Origin: Aquila chrysaetos chrysaetos
Lineage: Eukaryota; Chordata; Aves; Accipitriformes; Accipitridae
DNA length: 64,000 nt
Assembly (NCBI RefSeq): GCF_900496995.4
Contig: NC_044008.1
Location: 7,139,276 to 7,203,275 of the forward strand
Reading direction: 5' to 3'
Positions within the stretch are counted from its first letter, which is position 1. Each line of letters begins with the position of its first letter. Below are positions 39,001 to 54,000 of this stretch, in pieces. The translations under genes and the position numbers were made by a program. The notes under the pieces were generated by a model that saw only the letters and a list, made by a program, of their open reading frames with translations, did no database searches and was not told where the DNA came from.

Positions 39001-42000
39001 GAGTATTGCTGAATCAGAATGGTGGTCTTCCTTAATTATGCTATTGATTAGCTGCCAGTTCCCTAGTCCTTAGCAAGCAGAAACTAAAAATGTAGCTCGC
39101 ATAAGAACCCAAAGTGCTGAACAAATGAAAATTGGTTACATAATACATCCAAATCCCTTGGAAGGGCTAGTTGGAGAAGGGGTAAATGCACTGTATTTCT
39201 ACTTCTTTCATTAATACTCAGTATGGTCTAGAAGTTTCTTGCCCAGCATAAATAACAGCTGAAATGTTGTATACCCTTTTTTATTTGTTGTTTTGTTTTC
39301 TGTTCAACTATATGAATTTAAAAATCCACTTCATGGGTCATAATATGGAAGAGACTTTGCAATGGCAATTTGAAGATCTGTTTCTTAATCCAGCTTTGCC
39401 AGTGATGTCAGACTTAAGGCAAACCACTTTCTTTGCCTCTTCCTTCCTCTCCCATTTCCTATCTGCTTATCTGGTATCGATCCATACATTGTTCAAGTCA
39501 GGGAACTGCCCTTGCTGTAATTCTCAAACCGTTGCAAGTTCCAAGAAGACTTCAGCTATGCAATACTTCAGTACAAACCATTAAAAAATATGGCCTTAAC
39601 GCAAATATACTGAGCGTGACTAGATAACCTTTGACTATTTTAAGTGTTTGGATTCTCTCATGATCTTGACACTTTGTTTGGTTGAAAAGTTCAGAATAAT
39701 GAGTTAACTTTCTTCCTCGTTAATTTTGTATAAATTAACAAAGACTTCACAGCAGTTCACTCATTAATGTAGTCGATGTTTCTGCTTCAAAGTAAGCATT
39801 GCATTTTACTTAGCTGAGTTCACAAAAAAATTGTGGGTGGTGTGATCCTTAACTTTTCAGGTTTTAATGTAGACTTTCAAAAACTTAGTGTAGTGGATAT
39901 GTGATAAAAAAAAAATTCCGGTTGTAATTAGGATTTCTATTAAGTGATTAAAACTCCTCTTTTGAACAAAAATCCTTTTAAAGCCCTGTTGAGTGTATTG
40001 GTTTAGAACACAGTTTTCTTCCTTATTGTTAGAATGTGAGGACTACATTTTGTTAAGACATGATTGCCCACCTTGAGACTGGTATAAATATTAGCAATAG
40101 TTCTAATTATATGCTGATGCCCTTTCAATTATAAGATAAGCTGCTTGTTATATCATGCTTGTTAATAAACCTTGGAAATTTTGTCAAACTTCGGAGGTTG
40201 TTCCTGTTCTACAGGGCAATACTGGATGTTTTAGATCTGCAGGCACTACTACTGAGATTTTGAATGCTAAAGTGTTCTTATTTTTCCAGTTGTTTAATAA
40301 TCACAACCATAGAGGTGAAATAAAAAGCCCTGTAAGTTCAACCTTGTTGAAAAAGCAACCTGATGCAGAGAACATCGTTTGCAGGGATTGCCCTTTGACG
40401 ACTTACAGAGGGGGAGTATGAGTCACATGCAAGAATGGCTGTTTTCTGATGTGCACTTAGGTGTTGTAAATTGACTCTCAGTATTTTACTAGACCAGCTG
40501 GTGCTATGGACCCATTACTTCTAGAAGTTCATTCCTGAAAACTTTTCAAGAAGCTGGTTAGGCAGGTGAAGTAAAGAGTGTAAAAGTAGCTACTCAACCC
40601 TGCCTAAGCCCAGGAAACAGGGTGAAGGGACCATCTATGCCACATTTAGTAGGTAAGAAACATCTACTAGGTTAACAGAGCAAATGAAACAACTCCCACT
40701 GGGCCAAGGAAAAGTTTCCAAATGTATTAATGTGCAAGATACAAAGGAACATGAAGGGAGATGCAATTTTTTTTAATTTAGGTGTTTCTACGAGGGCTTG
40801 GTTAGAATGTCAGTGCCTGTTTCTGAGAACAAGTGAGAAAGTCTGCTCTGGGGTGAGGTTTAGCCCATCAGGCTTCTAAGCACATTGTTTAACATTAAAA
40901 GCTTGCAGATGTTTCAGTCCTTTTTGTTTTTAAGCTAGCATTCTGACTATGTTTTTGATACCAGACTTAATGCTTCTAAATATCGAATTACAAATTGTAA
41001 AGAAATTACAAAGTTTTTCTGAGATGTCGAGGAGTCACAGCCTGTGTTCTCCTAACAGAGCATAGGAGGCAGTGTTGGCTCATAAAAATGTGACTTGGCA
41101 CTCAGGATACCTTTTTTCAAGAACGGTAGCTGTTGGTTTAGACATCAGTATAACCTATTTCGAGGTAGACAGTTCCACATGAGAGGATGTGGAAAATGAG
41201 GCCTTTGATGATTTTTTTTTTTCTTGAGGGTTTACTCACATCCCATTTTTCCTAGCAATTTACAGTGTGTAGTACAAGATCCTCTTCTGAACGGTGCATG
41301 AATTTCCTATTTCTTTTAGTCCTTAAATTTCCAGCAAGGTTCAATATTCAAGAAATAAAGATGCAGTTCAAAGACTGTTAGAAGTTCCTCCTTGATTTTT
41401 TTTTTTTTTTTTAATTAAGGTTTTAAAATAAACTGAGATGATAGCAGGGGAACTGTCAGGTAGAGAATAACTTTTACAATTCTCGTTATATTCATAATAG
41501 TTTGTTATACATAGAATAATCTCAGTGATTTGCAAATGAGTTCATGGCTCTCTTAGCAGCATAGGTACTGGAGGTCTTACAAACCCTCTTAAATTGCTTT
41601 TCTCAGTGTCGAAAACTGAACCCCGTAATGGCTTCATGTAGTGTGTCCTGTTGCAAAGTATATGCATTTGGAGATTAACATACAGCTGCTACATATCAAG
41701 AGACCTTGATCCTTCTGTTCTTGATGTCTAAGTATAAATCTGTAAACAAGCTGTTGACCACAGCACAAGGCCTATAAGCAGTACAGTTTAATTCCTTCAC
41801 CCTTAGTAGTATTCAAAATTACATTTTCAAGGGCTTCAGAAAAGAGAGCCCAGATATCTCTCAATTTTGGGTTCCCTGAAGTCTTTCTGATCCTTCTTTC
41901 AAGTACCTACAAACCTGAATAGGATGTGGGTTAAAGAAACCCCGCTTAGCTTCCTGCCTCTTACGATCAAAAGGCAGTATGTAATGGATGAATTCAGCTG

Positions 42001-45000
42001 GGTCTGAACAATTAATGCTACAATAAGTTGGTAAAAAATACAAAATTGCAACTACCGCAGGTTGCCCAAAATTTACCCCCCAAAAAGGGATGATAGTAAC
42101 GTCCTTTTCTTGACAAAAATTCAGGATACTATTCAGAAGGAAAATGAAATGACAAAAAACCTGAGTTTATTTTGTCTTTTGCTGCGTTCTCCCATTTTTT
42201 CCTCGTTTGTACTCTGTCCTGTGTCATTAAGACTCAAGAAGAATAACGTTACTGTGTTTTGCAGTATTTTTGTCTATATTCATCATTTTGACTGTTTGCT
42301 TGATTTGGCAGCAATACCTGAGCAGTCTGTGCGCCTTGGGATGGCACGCAAGGATTTAATTTTCTGACTTATAAGGAAAGAGGAAGTATCTTTCTGCACA
42401 TAGCTCTCACCCAAAATATTTGACGGTTGAGCAGGGGATAATTTTGATTGTTCATAAGTCTGGTTTTTGACTGCTGGAAAAGGCTGCCTGTTACTGGAAT
42501 GAAGCAGATTATAGGTACCATGATCTCAGATATGGAAGTCTGTGAGAGGTAATACACGTCCTAGTGTGCTGTGACTGTAAAACTCCGTGTGCTGGACTTC
42601 AGCTGCCTTTTTATATATAGTTTATGATTGCTTTTGTGTGTGTGTGATATTTTCTTGAGCATGGTAGGCATATATGCTAGTAAGGGAGGAATCTTGACTC
42701 TAGCAAAACTGCAGGCTCTCATGAGTTTGTTTCTATTTCCTTGACAGATCTTAAATTGCGGTGAATATAAACTGTAGTTGAAGGATGTTATCTGTTTGCA
42801 TAGGTTTACAGATATATATGATCTGCTTGATTACAGTACTTTCGGAAAGCATGCCTGCTATCACCCTTCTTTTCTGTGTGTAGTGCATATTAAAGTCTAA
42901 ACTAAAATGCGTGAAATTTATTTCTACTGGCAGCATATTGAATGAACTCTTACGATAGCTCTTTGCTTCAAACCGAAGGCTGGGCAGCCATGTCTTACAA
43001 ATGCAATGCTTATATTAGAGATGTTAGACTTTTGGATTGCTTAACTAAGTTCAGTGCCAAAGGGAGATAGTATAAATGTTGCCATTTAAGACTATTGCTC
43101 AGTAGTGACCCTTTACACAGCTCTGTACATCAGCGTAGTTTGTTGCCAATAAGGTCAGGGAGTACACTTGGAAGGAAAATGCATGTTATTTTGCTAATTC
43201 CCTTTGAAAGTTATAGGATTTATTGCAAGGTTTGCTGTAAAATGACAACAAGGTGCATAGAAGTTGGCTTGGGTATAACTGCCTCCATGCCTGATAGTTC
43301 CTGAAAGGTGACACACAGAGTCAGCTACTCACAAGGAACAAAAACCTTGACATCTGCTTGCAGTTATGGAAATAGTTTTGTTTATTCCTACTCTCAAGAG
43401 ATTTGTAAGAGTATTTCTTAAGGCTCTTAATTTAGAAAGATACCATGCTGTGGAGTCAGGAGTGGCGCTGGTTTGCATCCCGTGCTCATGGAAATGAACT
43501 GCTGTAAGGCATGACGATGTGTCTCTGTTGTGTGGTTTAGGAAGTTAAACATTAAAAGTACTAGGGAAAACATGCTGCAATGAAACTAGATTAGATTGCT
43601 CAAGTTTATCTGGCTCTTTGAGAATCCAGTTACGCCAACATAACAATAAAGAGGAAAGGAGCAGCACTGTTGATTCAAACAGAAAAAACTCAACAATGAA
43701 TAAACACTCATATTTTAGCCATGTCCCTGTCCAAATGTAAGTGCTTCCAAATTAAACTAGATAAAAACAGTTTCCCCCTGCCCTGATAATTGTCAAAAGG
43801 AGGTTTGTTACTGATGTATTGAATTTACTTGGTTTGTACTTCTTGGAGATAATTTAACAGTAGTTTTTGTGATTCACAGTTTGGGATTATTTTTCTCACT
43901 ATGGCTAAAATCTTATATGTAAAAGCAGATTTTGATGTCTGTGCCTTACTTTTCCAGATTTATTCACTGTACTGATGATTCCCCTGATCCTTCCTTGGAC
44001 TATGAGGTAGGACTCTTTGTGTGATTTCTAGGTAATTTAAATGAATCACTCACAGGCAGGGTGCCATTTGTGCTTGGGTATGTGCCCATAAAATTTGTTT
44101 TGTTTGTTTTAATTGTGTTGCTTGGACAGTGTGGGGAGGTCTGGTTAAGCAATACAGTTCATAAGGAGTTTGTTGAATTACAGATCAGATGAGCTAAAGT
44201 TCAGACTTTTGAAGCTTCCTTGCAATTTCCTCTCATGTCTGTCAGGTTTTGCCAGGAAGGGCAAGTTCAATAGCTGAAAGTTGTATAGTCTTGATAGTAT
44301 GCTGCTTGTGAATTATCACAACCGAGATTACTAAGAGAAAAGCTAGCAGTAGTGGCTGGGGACATTCTGAACTGAAGTAGTCTATCGTATCTTGTTTCGT
44401 ATGCTTGCTACCAGATTAAAATGTCAAGCTAGTGATGTAGATGTTAACAATGCTTTAAATTGTTTGTGTGGTGTTATTGCTTTTCTGATAGCATCTAGTC
44501 ATTTCTCTAATAATAATTTTTATGTAAATATAGCATTAGTCATCCTGTGGGCTTAAAGAGCTTTAAAAAAGTAAATTAACTCTTTTTTTTAAAGCACTAT
44601 CTAATGCGCTTTAAAGATACAGGACATCTAAAAGTTGGAACAAAGAATTTCATGTTTACACTGTAGTTAAGAATGTCATCTTTGATTACTGAGGTTTTTC
44701 TACTGCAGTTGATAGGTGTTGGGAGTTTCTAGTATCCAGTAGCAGTAATTGAGGCCTTCAAAATAATGGATCCATCTGAATACTTCAGCTTAGGAAATGC
44801 AGAAACTTGAGAAAGTGCCAGAGATATGCTTTAATTACCAGGCAGTCTGTCCTATTGACTATAATAGTTTGGTTACTATTTCTATCCTGTGTCCTTATTT
44901 TAACTGGTTTGTGCCTTCAAAGGCGTCACAGAATTCTGCTTGGTTATGTACCAGAATAGAGGTTGATTTGGTTAAATTTAATTCTGCTCATCAGTTCTTT

Positions 45001-48000
45001 TGACTAGGGAGCAACTTTCTGCCAATTCCCTGACGGATTTGTTGTGTTGTACAGCAGGGTTTTTGTTTTCCATGCTTTATCAATTAATGTAACTTCGAAG
45101 TTGTTTCTAAATAATTTCACAGTTACAAATGCCGTGCAGAGTGGAAGAGCATAAGGTAATTAAGGTGGGAAGGGGCCTCAGGAGGTCTCTAGTACATTCT
45201 CATGGTCAAAGCTGGGTAAGTGATGAGAGCAAATCGGGTCGCTTGGCATTTTACCAAATCTGGTCTGAAAGCCTCAGTGGATGGAGGCTGCGCAGCCTCT
45301 ATGAGGGAGCTGTTCCAATACTTGACAGTCCTCATGGTGAAAAAGTTTTTCTTCTTATGTCCAGTCTGAACATTTCTACTCTAAACTAGTTTGGACTAGA
45401 TGGTCTTTAAAGGTGCCTTCCAGCTGAAAGCATTCTGTGATTCTATGAAATTAATATTAAGTCTAATTGCTTTCAAGTATTTGCTAAGATGATTATGTGA
45501 ACTGCGGGTTAAGATTCTTTTATTTTCTTGTATCAGGAATAATTTCAGAGGTCATCTTATCACTACAGCAAAACTGTAGATCTAGAAGGTATACCTGTTG
45601 ACAAAAAGTCACCTCTTACCTTTCTGAAACAATACTTTGTCATTTGTTTTTCCTCTATAGCTTGTTCTTCGCAAATGGTGTGAACTAATCCCTGGTGCAG
45701 AATTCAGATGCTTTGTCAAGGAAAACAAACTTATAGGTAAGGATTTTCTTAAAGATAAAATTATTAGGTGAAGTTCTCAGGAGTTTCTCTGATTCCTTGA
45801 ATCAGAGCTAAATCTGAAGACAGTTCTTTCTTATCACACCTCATTTCTGGAATTAATGTTTTCTTCTTCTTTCTGTAATTTAAAATGTGGTGTGCCACAT
45901 TTCTCTTTCCACTGTATTTGAAAGCCTGACGATACCATACGCTCAATATTACAGTGGGAATATTCTTAATTCTGATTGCTTACTCAAACTTCACCCAAAC
46001 GCTGTTTTGTAAGTGACTCTTACGTTCAGGAGCAAATTTCATTGTAGCCAGCTTGCAGAATGAACACAGAGACAGTTGGGTATTATGTTGATAAAACGTG
46101 ACCACATGTGGATATTACATGCAGAACGTTGGGGAGGTCAGAACATGTCCACAGATGTATGAGGTGTCTGAGTTCATATTATATTCAGTGTAGCCAAGTC
46201 AGAAAACCTGTCGATCTGTTACTCTGGTTCAAAATCCTAAATGTAAAATGTCTCAAGTGGCACTGAACAGCTAGGGTATGCACAGTGTGCAAAGAGCTGG
46301 TGGGTGTATCGGGAGACCTGTGACAGCTGGAGGACAGGCAGATTGTGCTAGAGCATGTATTTTGGCAGCTCTAGGGTAAATTTAGCTGAGTTATACCCCT
46401 CTGGATGTATTGACTATTCTCTGCTGACTGTAACAGGAGCTTAGACATCTAGTGCACATACAGGTGCTTGAATTGAGGGGTTGAATTTCAGGCTAAATAC
46501 TATTCTGGAGTTTGAATTCAGTTTTGGTGTGGTCTACCATGGAATCTTTAAAGATGAACAGAAATGTAAGTAGCACAGGACTGGTGCACATTTGTCCTTA
46601 AGATTGAATCATTCTGCCTAAACTCTTCTAACAAGGAAATGTTACAGCAGTGATGTAGCAAAGCTCTAACCCAGAAGGTGATTTTTTTGCTTTCAAATAA
46701 AACCAAGTTTGCTCATTTTGTCTGTCTCATACCTACATATTCACAAGCACTAAGACACGTGCATACAAGTGGTCTGCCCAGGGTTCCTTGTGATGATATG
46801 GAAGGGATATTAGCTATCTAGTCCTCATTGTTTCTCCTGGCTTCTTCTCAGCATGGTGACTGTGCTTGTTTTGGATGTGCCTTTTTGTACCTGTTAGGAG
46901 CTGTCAGCAATTTGTTGCTCCATCCTGTCCCACCTCTGTGAATCATTAGGAACATGCTCCCTGTTCTTTGTTTCCTGATCTGGGTGTCCTATGGAGCTGC
47001 ACATAGATGTTTTGGGATGTGCTAATCTAGGTGCTGTCAACACATACCGTTCTCAGCCCTTTTATTTGGCTGTTCCTTCTGGTACTTCTACACTCATCTT
47101 CTCATTCTCTCTCCACTCATGCTGATTGCAGGGTTTATTACAGTTCTCTGTAACAGAGTTTATCCTGCTAATAGCAGAGATTCTCCATTAAGCCAGTATT
47201 GCTTAATGGCTACTCACATAGCTTTTTGGAGGAGGAAGAGCTGAATCCTGTCCTGTTACATGCTGCTGGAACACCACAACTGCCAGAGATCTGCATCACT
47301 GTTAATAACCTCTAAAACATCTGAATGTAGATTTATTATAGAATATATATAGTGATACTTACTTTCAAATCCTCAAAGCATTTGTACGCTGGCTAATTAA
47401 ACACTCTGTACATGTCATTACTAGGTTTTGAAACCTTGTAGATATACCAGTATGGGGTTTTTTTAGCACTCCAGCTGCATTTCTGAAGACAGTTCCAAGA
47501 TTTTTCACATGTTCCCATGCTTTTAAAATTAATAAGCCTGTCAGTCAAACTAAGGGGTGATACTTGCACAGTGTAGTGAATGATTTTGCAGTTACGCATC
47601 TGCATCCCCTGAGACACCACCATCTCTTGGTTTTTGTTTTTAAACCTGAGTTAAGCTTTGCAGTGGTATTAATAATTGAAAGTTCCACTGACGTCATAAA
47701 CTTTATATGAACTTCTTTAAAGAGCACATCTTTGGAGGTAGTCAGCATTGTCTTACAATAAAACTTAATCTCTGTGTTTTGTATATGGTTTAAACAGCAA
47801 ACTGGCATCATTGATACATTTTTCTTGGGGGATTTTGGCTTTTTCTTTCCCTAAATAGCATGAGTTACTCATTCTGCAGTGATGGGGCAGGTCTTGATTT
47901 GACATTTGTCCAGCAGGGTATTGCAGTGGCTTATGTTGACACATCCTGTATGAGAACTTCTGTCATGTAAGATGCATGCAAGTGTATAATCCTGTTGATT

Positions 48001-51000
48001 TCAACTTAAGCTATTGTCTTGTGGACAAACAAATGTGTGAAATTAAGAGCTTGTGACGTAGCTGGGATAGTTTATCTAATGTCAGATATACAAGAAAGCT
48101 CTCAAGGGGGCAAATGGGAGAAATAAGGTACTAGACTGCATGCCATCTCATTGATTTTAGGATTTAAGGTTTCATCTGTAGTGCCTTATCAAACAGGTAC
48201 GCATTATTCCACGCTTAAAAAACTGGTTAAATGAGAAACTTTATGGTATGCTAGGATCTATCATCTTTGCTAATGTGCAACCTTAGCCTCTACCCTTTCC
48301 ATTTCATGGTTCCAAATTCTGGTCCCTACATCTGATGTGCAGAACAGAAAAGGTTTTTGACCAGAGTAACCAGAGGGAATAAAACGGAAAGCAAAAGACA
48401 GGAACTGGAAACTTAAATATAGGCAAAGGTTATTCCTGAAATTCACTTAAAAATAGTCAAAGCATGTACATATAAAGTGAGGTTCACAAAATGTAGGACA
48501 GAACTGTTCAAGCAAAAGATTCCTAATGGAAGTGCTTTAAGTACAGGAGAGTAAAGCCAAACAGGAAGTCATTGGTAATAGTTGAAACTTGGCAGAACCC
48601 CATCTTCTGGAATATAAATTATAATGCGCATGTGTGTGATAACTACATTTTGTCTGGTTGGGTTTTTTGCATGCCTAAAGCTCTTTATAATGAACTAAAA
48701 TTATTGACAGGTATATCACAGAGAGACTACACTCAATACTACGATCATATCTCTAAGCAACATGAGGAGATCTGTAGATCAATACAGGAGTTTTTTGAGA
48801 AACACATACAGTATAAATTCTTGGATGAAGACTGTAAGTATCTTAAGGCTTCAATTAGCAAGGGGAGCATGGGGGAGGGAAAAAGGATGTTTATGAAGGT
48901 TTTTAAATACTTATTGCACACATAGTTACAAAGACTTAAAAACAGAAATGAAGGGTCTAGCTCTTTGAAGTTTTTTTGCAGGGTACTGGGAGGTTTGAAA
49001 TTGAAAGGGCTTGCAGGCCAAACTCCATAGAAATGAGACCTGTCCTCCTGCCCCCTTGCTGTTGCTGAGCCAGGCTTGTTTCCTCCACAGTGCACTGCGT
49101 TGCAATATGCTAAGTTCCAATTTACTGCTGGAGATCAATGTTAAAACGGGTACTTCTCACTAAATAATGGCATCCCCAATATTTTAAGTCTGTGGATATG
49201 CAGCTCTTTCTTCATAGGTATTGCTTTCACAGGGCTTGGTTCTTTTTAACTTGGGAGAGTCTTATAGCTCTTGTGGCTAGAGCGTGCAAAGCAATGTAGT
49301 TTTTGAATGGCTATAAAATTGGCAACAAAAAAACCCCTGAAGGAATAGGCTGGAGCTTTTCAGGAAAACACAACGAATGAGTGAAAGGTCCCTTCAGCAG
49401 ACATAATGACTTTTTTTTTTGTTTAAGGCTTTTTTCCCCTTATACTTGTTTTTAATTAAGAAAAATTCTAAACCTGAGAAGTGAGGTAGGAAATGCTTAA
49501 CAAAAGGCATTCAGTAGTAAGAAGAAGTCTTGTTTATAAAGATGTTGTCAGATGTTTGCTGTGAAATTATTGAGGTATTCCTTGAAGAAAGCTTTTTTTT
49601 TTTTCCAAGAAGTTTTATAATAATTTCTCCTAGAATATTGATGCACAGGAGTCTAGCTGCTGAAACTTTTGAATAAAGGCCACGGTATTTGATACACCTA
49701 AGCAGCACGAGTGAATTGTCTTGTTCTTTAAATGTGGAGTCCTTTGCAAATTTTATTGGAAATAGTTTCCTGATATGGTTTAGTGAGAATTGAATAGTGT
49801 TCCATTGCGATGGGTGATCAGTAGTGGTGAAAAATATGATGAAGAAATTTAAATTGGGTCTGGCGTAAACCAAACCTCAGTTTAGTAAAGTACATAAAAA
49901 TAAGAATTGTCTGGCAGTTGTATTGTCTTTTATGAAGCTTTGAAAACTCAACCTTTAGGTAAGTTTTGAACATGGTTAATTATTTTCCTGAGCCACCAGA
50001 GCAGTCAAATAGATCTGTCCTGTCTGACTTTCTGAAAAAGATACTTTCTAATACCAGTCTCTGTTACTTTAAAATTCTTAATAATTTGACTCTGCAGGGT
50101 TCCCTTATTTCAGCCCAGAGAAGTTCTCAAGGACCGCTGCTTGGAGAAGACTGGTAGTCTGGAAATCAGTATACTAATTTAATAGGTCTATAGCCCTAAA
50201 GTTTTGAAGTAAGATCAGTCATATAGATCTGATGTTCTGATTACTGTCTTTTAATTTTCCTCTGTGTTCCGATGTAATTTTAGCTGGTATGTAATCAACT
50301 GATAGATAAGAATTCAGGGCACTATTTTTGGAAATTGATGCCTAGATTTAGGCCCTGAAACTGCTGTTGGGTGAACTGAAAGATCTGAAGTGTCATCTTA
50401 TGTAAAGGATGTAAAACTATGCCATCCGAGTTACCTTCTGGGAAACAGACATTTCAGGGTGACCTTCTGGGACGAACGTTTGTTAACCTTTTGTTCTTAG
50501 GCACTAAATGCTGGTGGCTTGTCCATCTGCAGAGAAGTGCACACAGAAAATGTCTTCTGGTTTTTGTCTTTTTTACCACCTTTCATTAATCCCTAATGAT
50601 ATCCCTTGATCTGCTGTCTGGTAGCATATGTGTTGTTAACAATAAAAATCTGGGTTTGCTTGTTTCGTTTGCTTTTAAAAGGGAAGGTATTATAGCTTTT
50701 TTCCTGACTTCTTGTTTCGTTGGGGATTTTGATGCTGTTTGCTCTGCTTTTTCCAGTTGGTCTGGTAGCATCTCCAGATGGAAGAGTTGAGTCAGAGCAG
50801 TAGGATAACAGATGGGTGAATGCTTTATAAATACTTCTAAATGCTGTTAGAACCTTCTAAATACCTTTCATAAGAGCCCAGCAAGAACGGTGTTCTAGAG
50901 GTATTGATACTTACCCTCCATTTTGAGCAATTGCTGGTAAAGTTTTACTACAGTCTCGCTGGCACACAACACTCCTGCTCTGAGGTGGTCCCTAAGAAGA

Positions 51001-54000
51001 GGGAGCAGTTCAGGTTTTCTTCTGTTAAGTGTTTTGTGAGCGTCCTGAACTAGTCACCAATGCGCAGTCGGTCTTAACAGGGATGTAAATCCCACTAAAT
51101 GCCGTTAGCCTCAATGATTGCCATAGGCTTGCTTTAAGCTGAGAGGCGTAATTTTATAATAAAGCTCAGATGCAAGTTTTCCATTAATGGAATATGACTA
51201 ATGAGAGTACATGTACAGGCAACAAGTTCAGTTGAACAGCTGGAGAAGAAATCTAGGGTTGCTATACTCCTCTTTGCATTGATAAGTTGCTTAGCCACCA
51301 AGGGCTTGTTTTCTTGAGAAAATATAGCACGTAATTCCAGAGTGACATTTTTAAATTGACGTAACTGAGCTTGTGCAAACAGCTGTGTGGATTTTTAGGC
51401 TATATGGTCAAAAACAGTTACATGACTGGCTTTGGTGCTCTTGAGTTGTGGTTTGCCCTTAGCCCAGCCAACTTTGCGTGAAATGTTAATGAAGCTGCTG
51501 AGTAGCTTTACATGCATGGATGTGATCAATCAACATCCCTGTTACTGACGGGCAGCTTCCTGAGTAGTCGCTGAGGCTCAAGTGTTCTTCAGTCATATCC
51601 TGAGTTTAGTTTATCCTGCTTGTATTGGGAAATTTCTTAGCTGAAATATTCCCTTCCTGATTAGTGAAGGAAGTGACAATACAGCATTTGTCTGAGGTTT
51701 TTCTAAATCTGGCTTTTTTTTTTTCTTTCTTTCTGCTAAACTGGTACAACTTCTGCATGTAGTCATGCCTGAATGCTTATCTGTCGATTTCCCTAGCTGA
51801 ATAGAAAGACAAATCAAAGATTTGTTTAACCATACAGAACAGAAGCTAATAGAAAGATGCATGTACAAAGATTCACACTTAATTAAGTCAAGGGGAGGGA
51901 CAACAATGGAGCTACACAAGGCAGCTTTGCGTCAGTCACTGAGTAGCAAAGGGTCTGTTTGAAAGAGCTGTTGATAATCAGTAGGTGTGCTGTATCTGCT
52001 CTGGGTTACATTAAACATAGCCATTTCACTGCCACCTCCTCCTCAGCACGCCCACCGAGCCCTTTGTTCCTGCAACCTGTTTGTCTTGTTATTTGCTGAA
52101 GTCCTAATCTCCTTCAAGCAGGAATTTTCTCTTATTAAATGTTTGTGCAATGTCTAGCACAGCAGAGTCTTGATCCTTCCTTGAATTTTCTCCGTTCTGC
52201 TGTAAACCGAACAGCAGTAATGTCGAAGATAAGCTTCTCCCTGTGCTAAGAGTTTATCAGATGTTCTTCATTGGGGGGAAAAATTAACAGAAGAAACCAA
52301 TATTAAATGGAAAAACCTGGCAGCCGATCTCTCTGTGCATTAACAATAGTTCTTGAAATGTTTCAACTCCCTTGTGGAAATGAACCTAATTCTGGCTTGC
52401 AGTTCTTTAGACATATTGACTTTGCAGATTGTGCTGTGTACACAAGTATCTATTTGGATTTAGACATCTTCTGTGAAATTGTATATCTTTTAAGATTAAC
52501 ATAGTTTTTTTTTTTTTTTCCCTCCTTTTCAGTTGTTTTTGATGTGTACAGAGACAGCAGGGTAAGTGAACAATAGGTTGTATGTAATTGTTTATTCTGT
52601 GGAAACTGAAATGCTACAGCGATGAAGCAAATAATAGCTTCATCTTCCTAGAAGTGGTCCTGGCAAAAAAAACCCAAACAAACAAACAAAAACCCCAAAA
52701 CCCCCAAAACTACTTGATGTTATCATTCTGTTCACCAGGTCTTTTTCTGTTTTAGACACTGTCCACAGTAGGAGAATAATAGGATTAGGTGTGTAAATAT
52801 GTCTATGCCAGTGATGTAATTATTTAGTAAATACCTTCCAGAGAAGTAGTCTGTCTTAAAGCACATAACTTTGGCTTCAGCTGCAATTTTGTCAGTTCTG
52901 TGAGTCTACTGAAGGCAATTTAGTTTTCTTTTAAGAAAGATGGGTACTTAATCAATGTCACGCAACATTACTGAATTGTTTTAGCAAAGCACTACCTGTT
53001 ACTAAGGTTCCCCTCTGCCTAGTGCTTAGTCTGGGTGCTTTTGACTGAAATGTATCTGAACATTCAGCCAGAATGGCTGGGATATTTAAAAAAATAAGGC
53101 AGGGGTGATATTTTGCTCACTAAAAAAAGTTTGGGGGATTCCTACCATGTTTTCCTCAAAAAATCATTCCTTGGGCTTCCCCCCCCCCCCGTTATGTTTT
53201 TCCCTAGAGCATCTGAACTTATCAAAACTAATCATTTCTTCAGATTATCCTTGTGAGGTTGGAAGATGATAACTTGTACTTCATATATGGAAGTCTAGGG
53301 TATGAAGGGATAACTGTCAAAAGAGTATATGAATGTGGCATGCCCAGTTTGAGACAGATGGCGGCTAATTTTTTTTCTTTAAAACTGCTCCAGCTGTGGT
53401 TCTGAGTGCTCAGCAGATCAGAACCCTGAACATCCTGATAGTGACGGAGTGGGGAGAAATGTCCCATCTGAACTTCAGCTGCCAATATCAAAGTTAGTCA
53501 TCCTGACCTCTCCCAGTGTCAATGGAGAGAAACAGGTCAGATGAATTGCGCTTGAAAGGCACACATTTATTGTTTTAAAAGCAACCACAACCAAAAATGC
53601 ATTGTGTAGCCTTAAATCTCAAAACCTGATTTTGGGAATCACAGTGTGATTTTTGGGAATCACATTAGTGCATGAGAATTAAGTCTTTGTTTTAGCTTAA
53701 ATTCCTTTCCAAATCCTAAACCAGAAATGCAAAAAAAAAATAAAATTGCTATATACTTTTGCTATACACATTTGTGAGTCTCACTGTTTGAGTTGTTCAG
53801 TTATTGGATTGGAGAAGGTCTTTATCTGAGTTGAGTTGGGAGTATTTGTAGTCAGTCCTGATTCTGACTTTGAATGTTGCTAAAGTATTTTGTAGTTGTG
53901 TAATAGTAAATTGTGCCATGGTTTGCAAAACAGAAACTAAACAGGAATGTGTGTCATGTGAAAAACAACTGTTGTACTGTTACTCAGCACAACTTTTAAC

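Larger units (their letters stand above)
44007..45660. other. CDC123 intron 7, contains opposed CR1 pieces
   Basis: Carries the two CR1-derived segments listed separately (45140-45385 and 45388-45452). The rest has no recognised feature. Confidence 0.65.

Noticed and set aside
48745-49095. Minus-strand 116-aa frame opposite CDC123 exon 9
   Set aside because: It is an antisense shadow of a conserved exon and matches no family.
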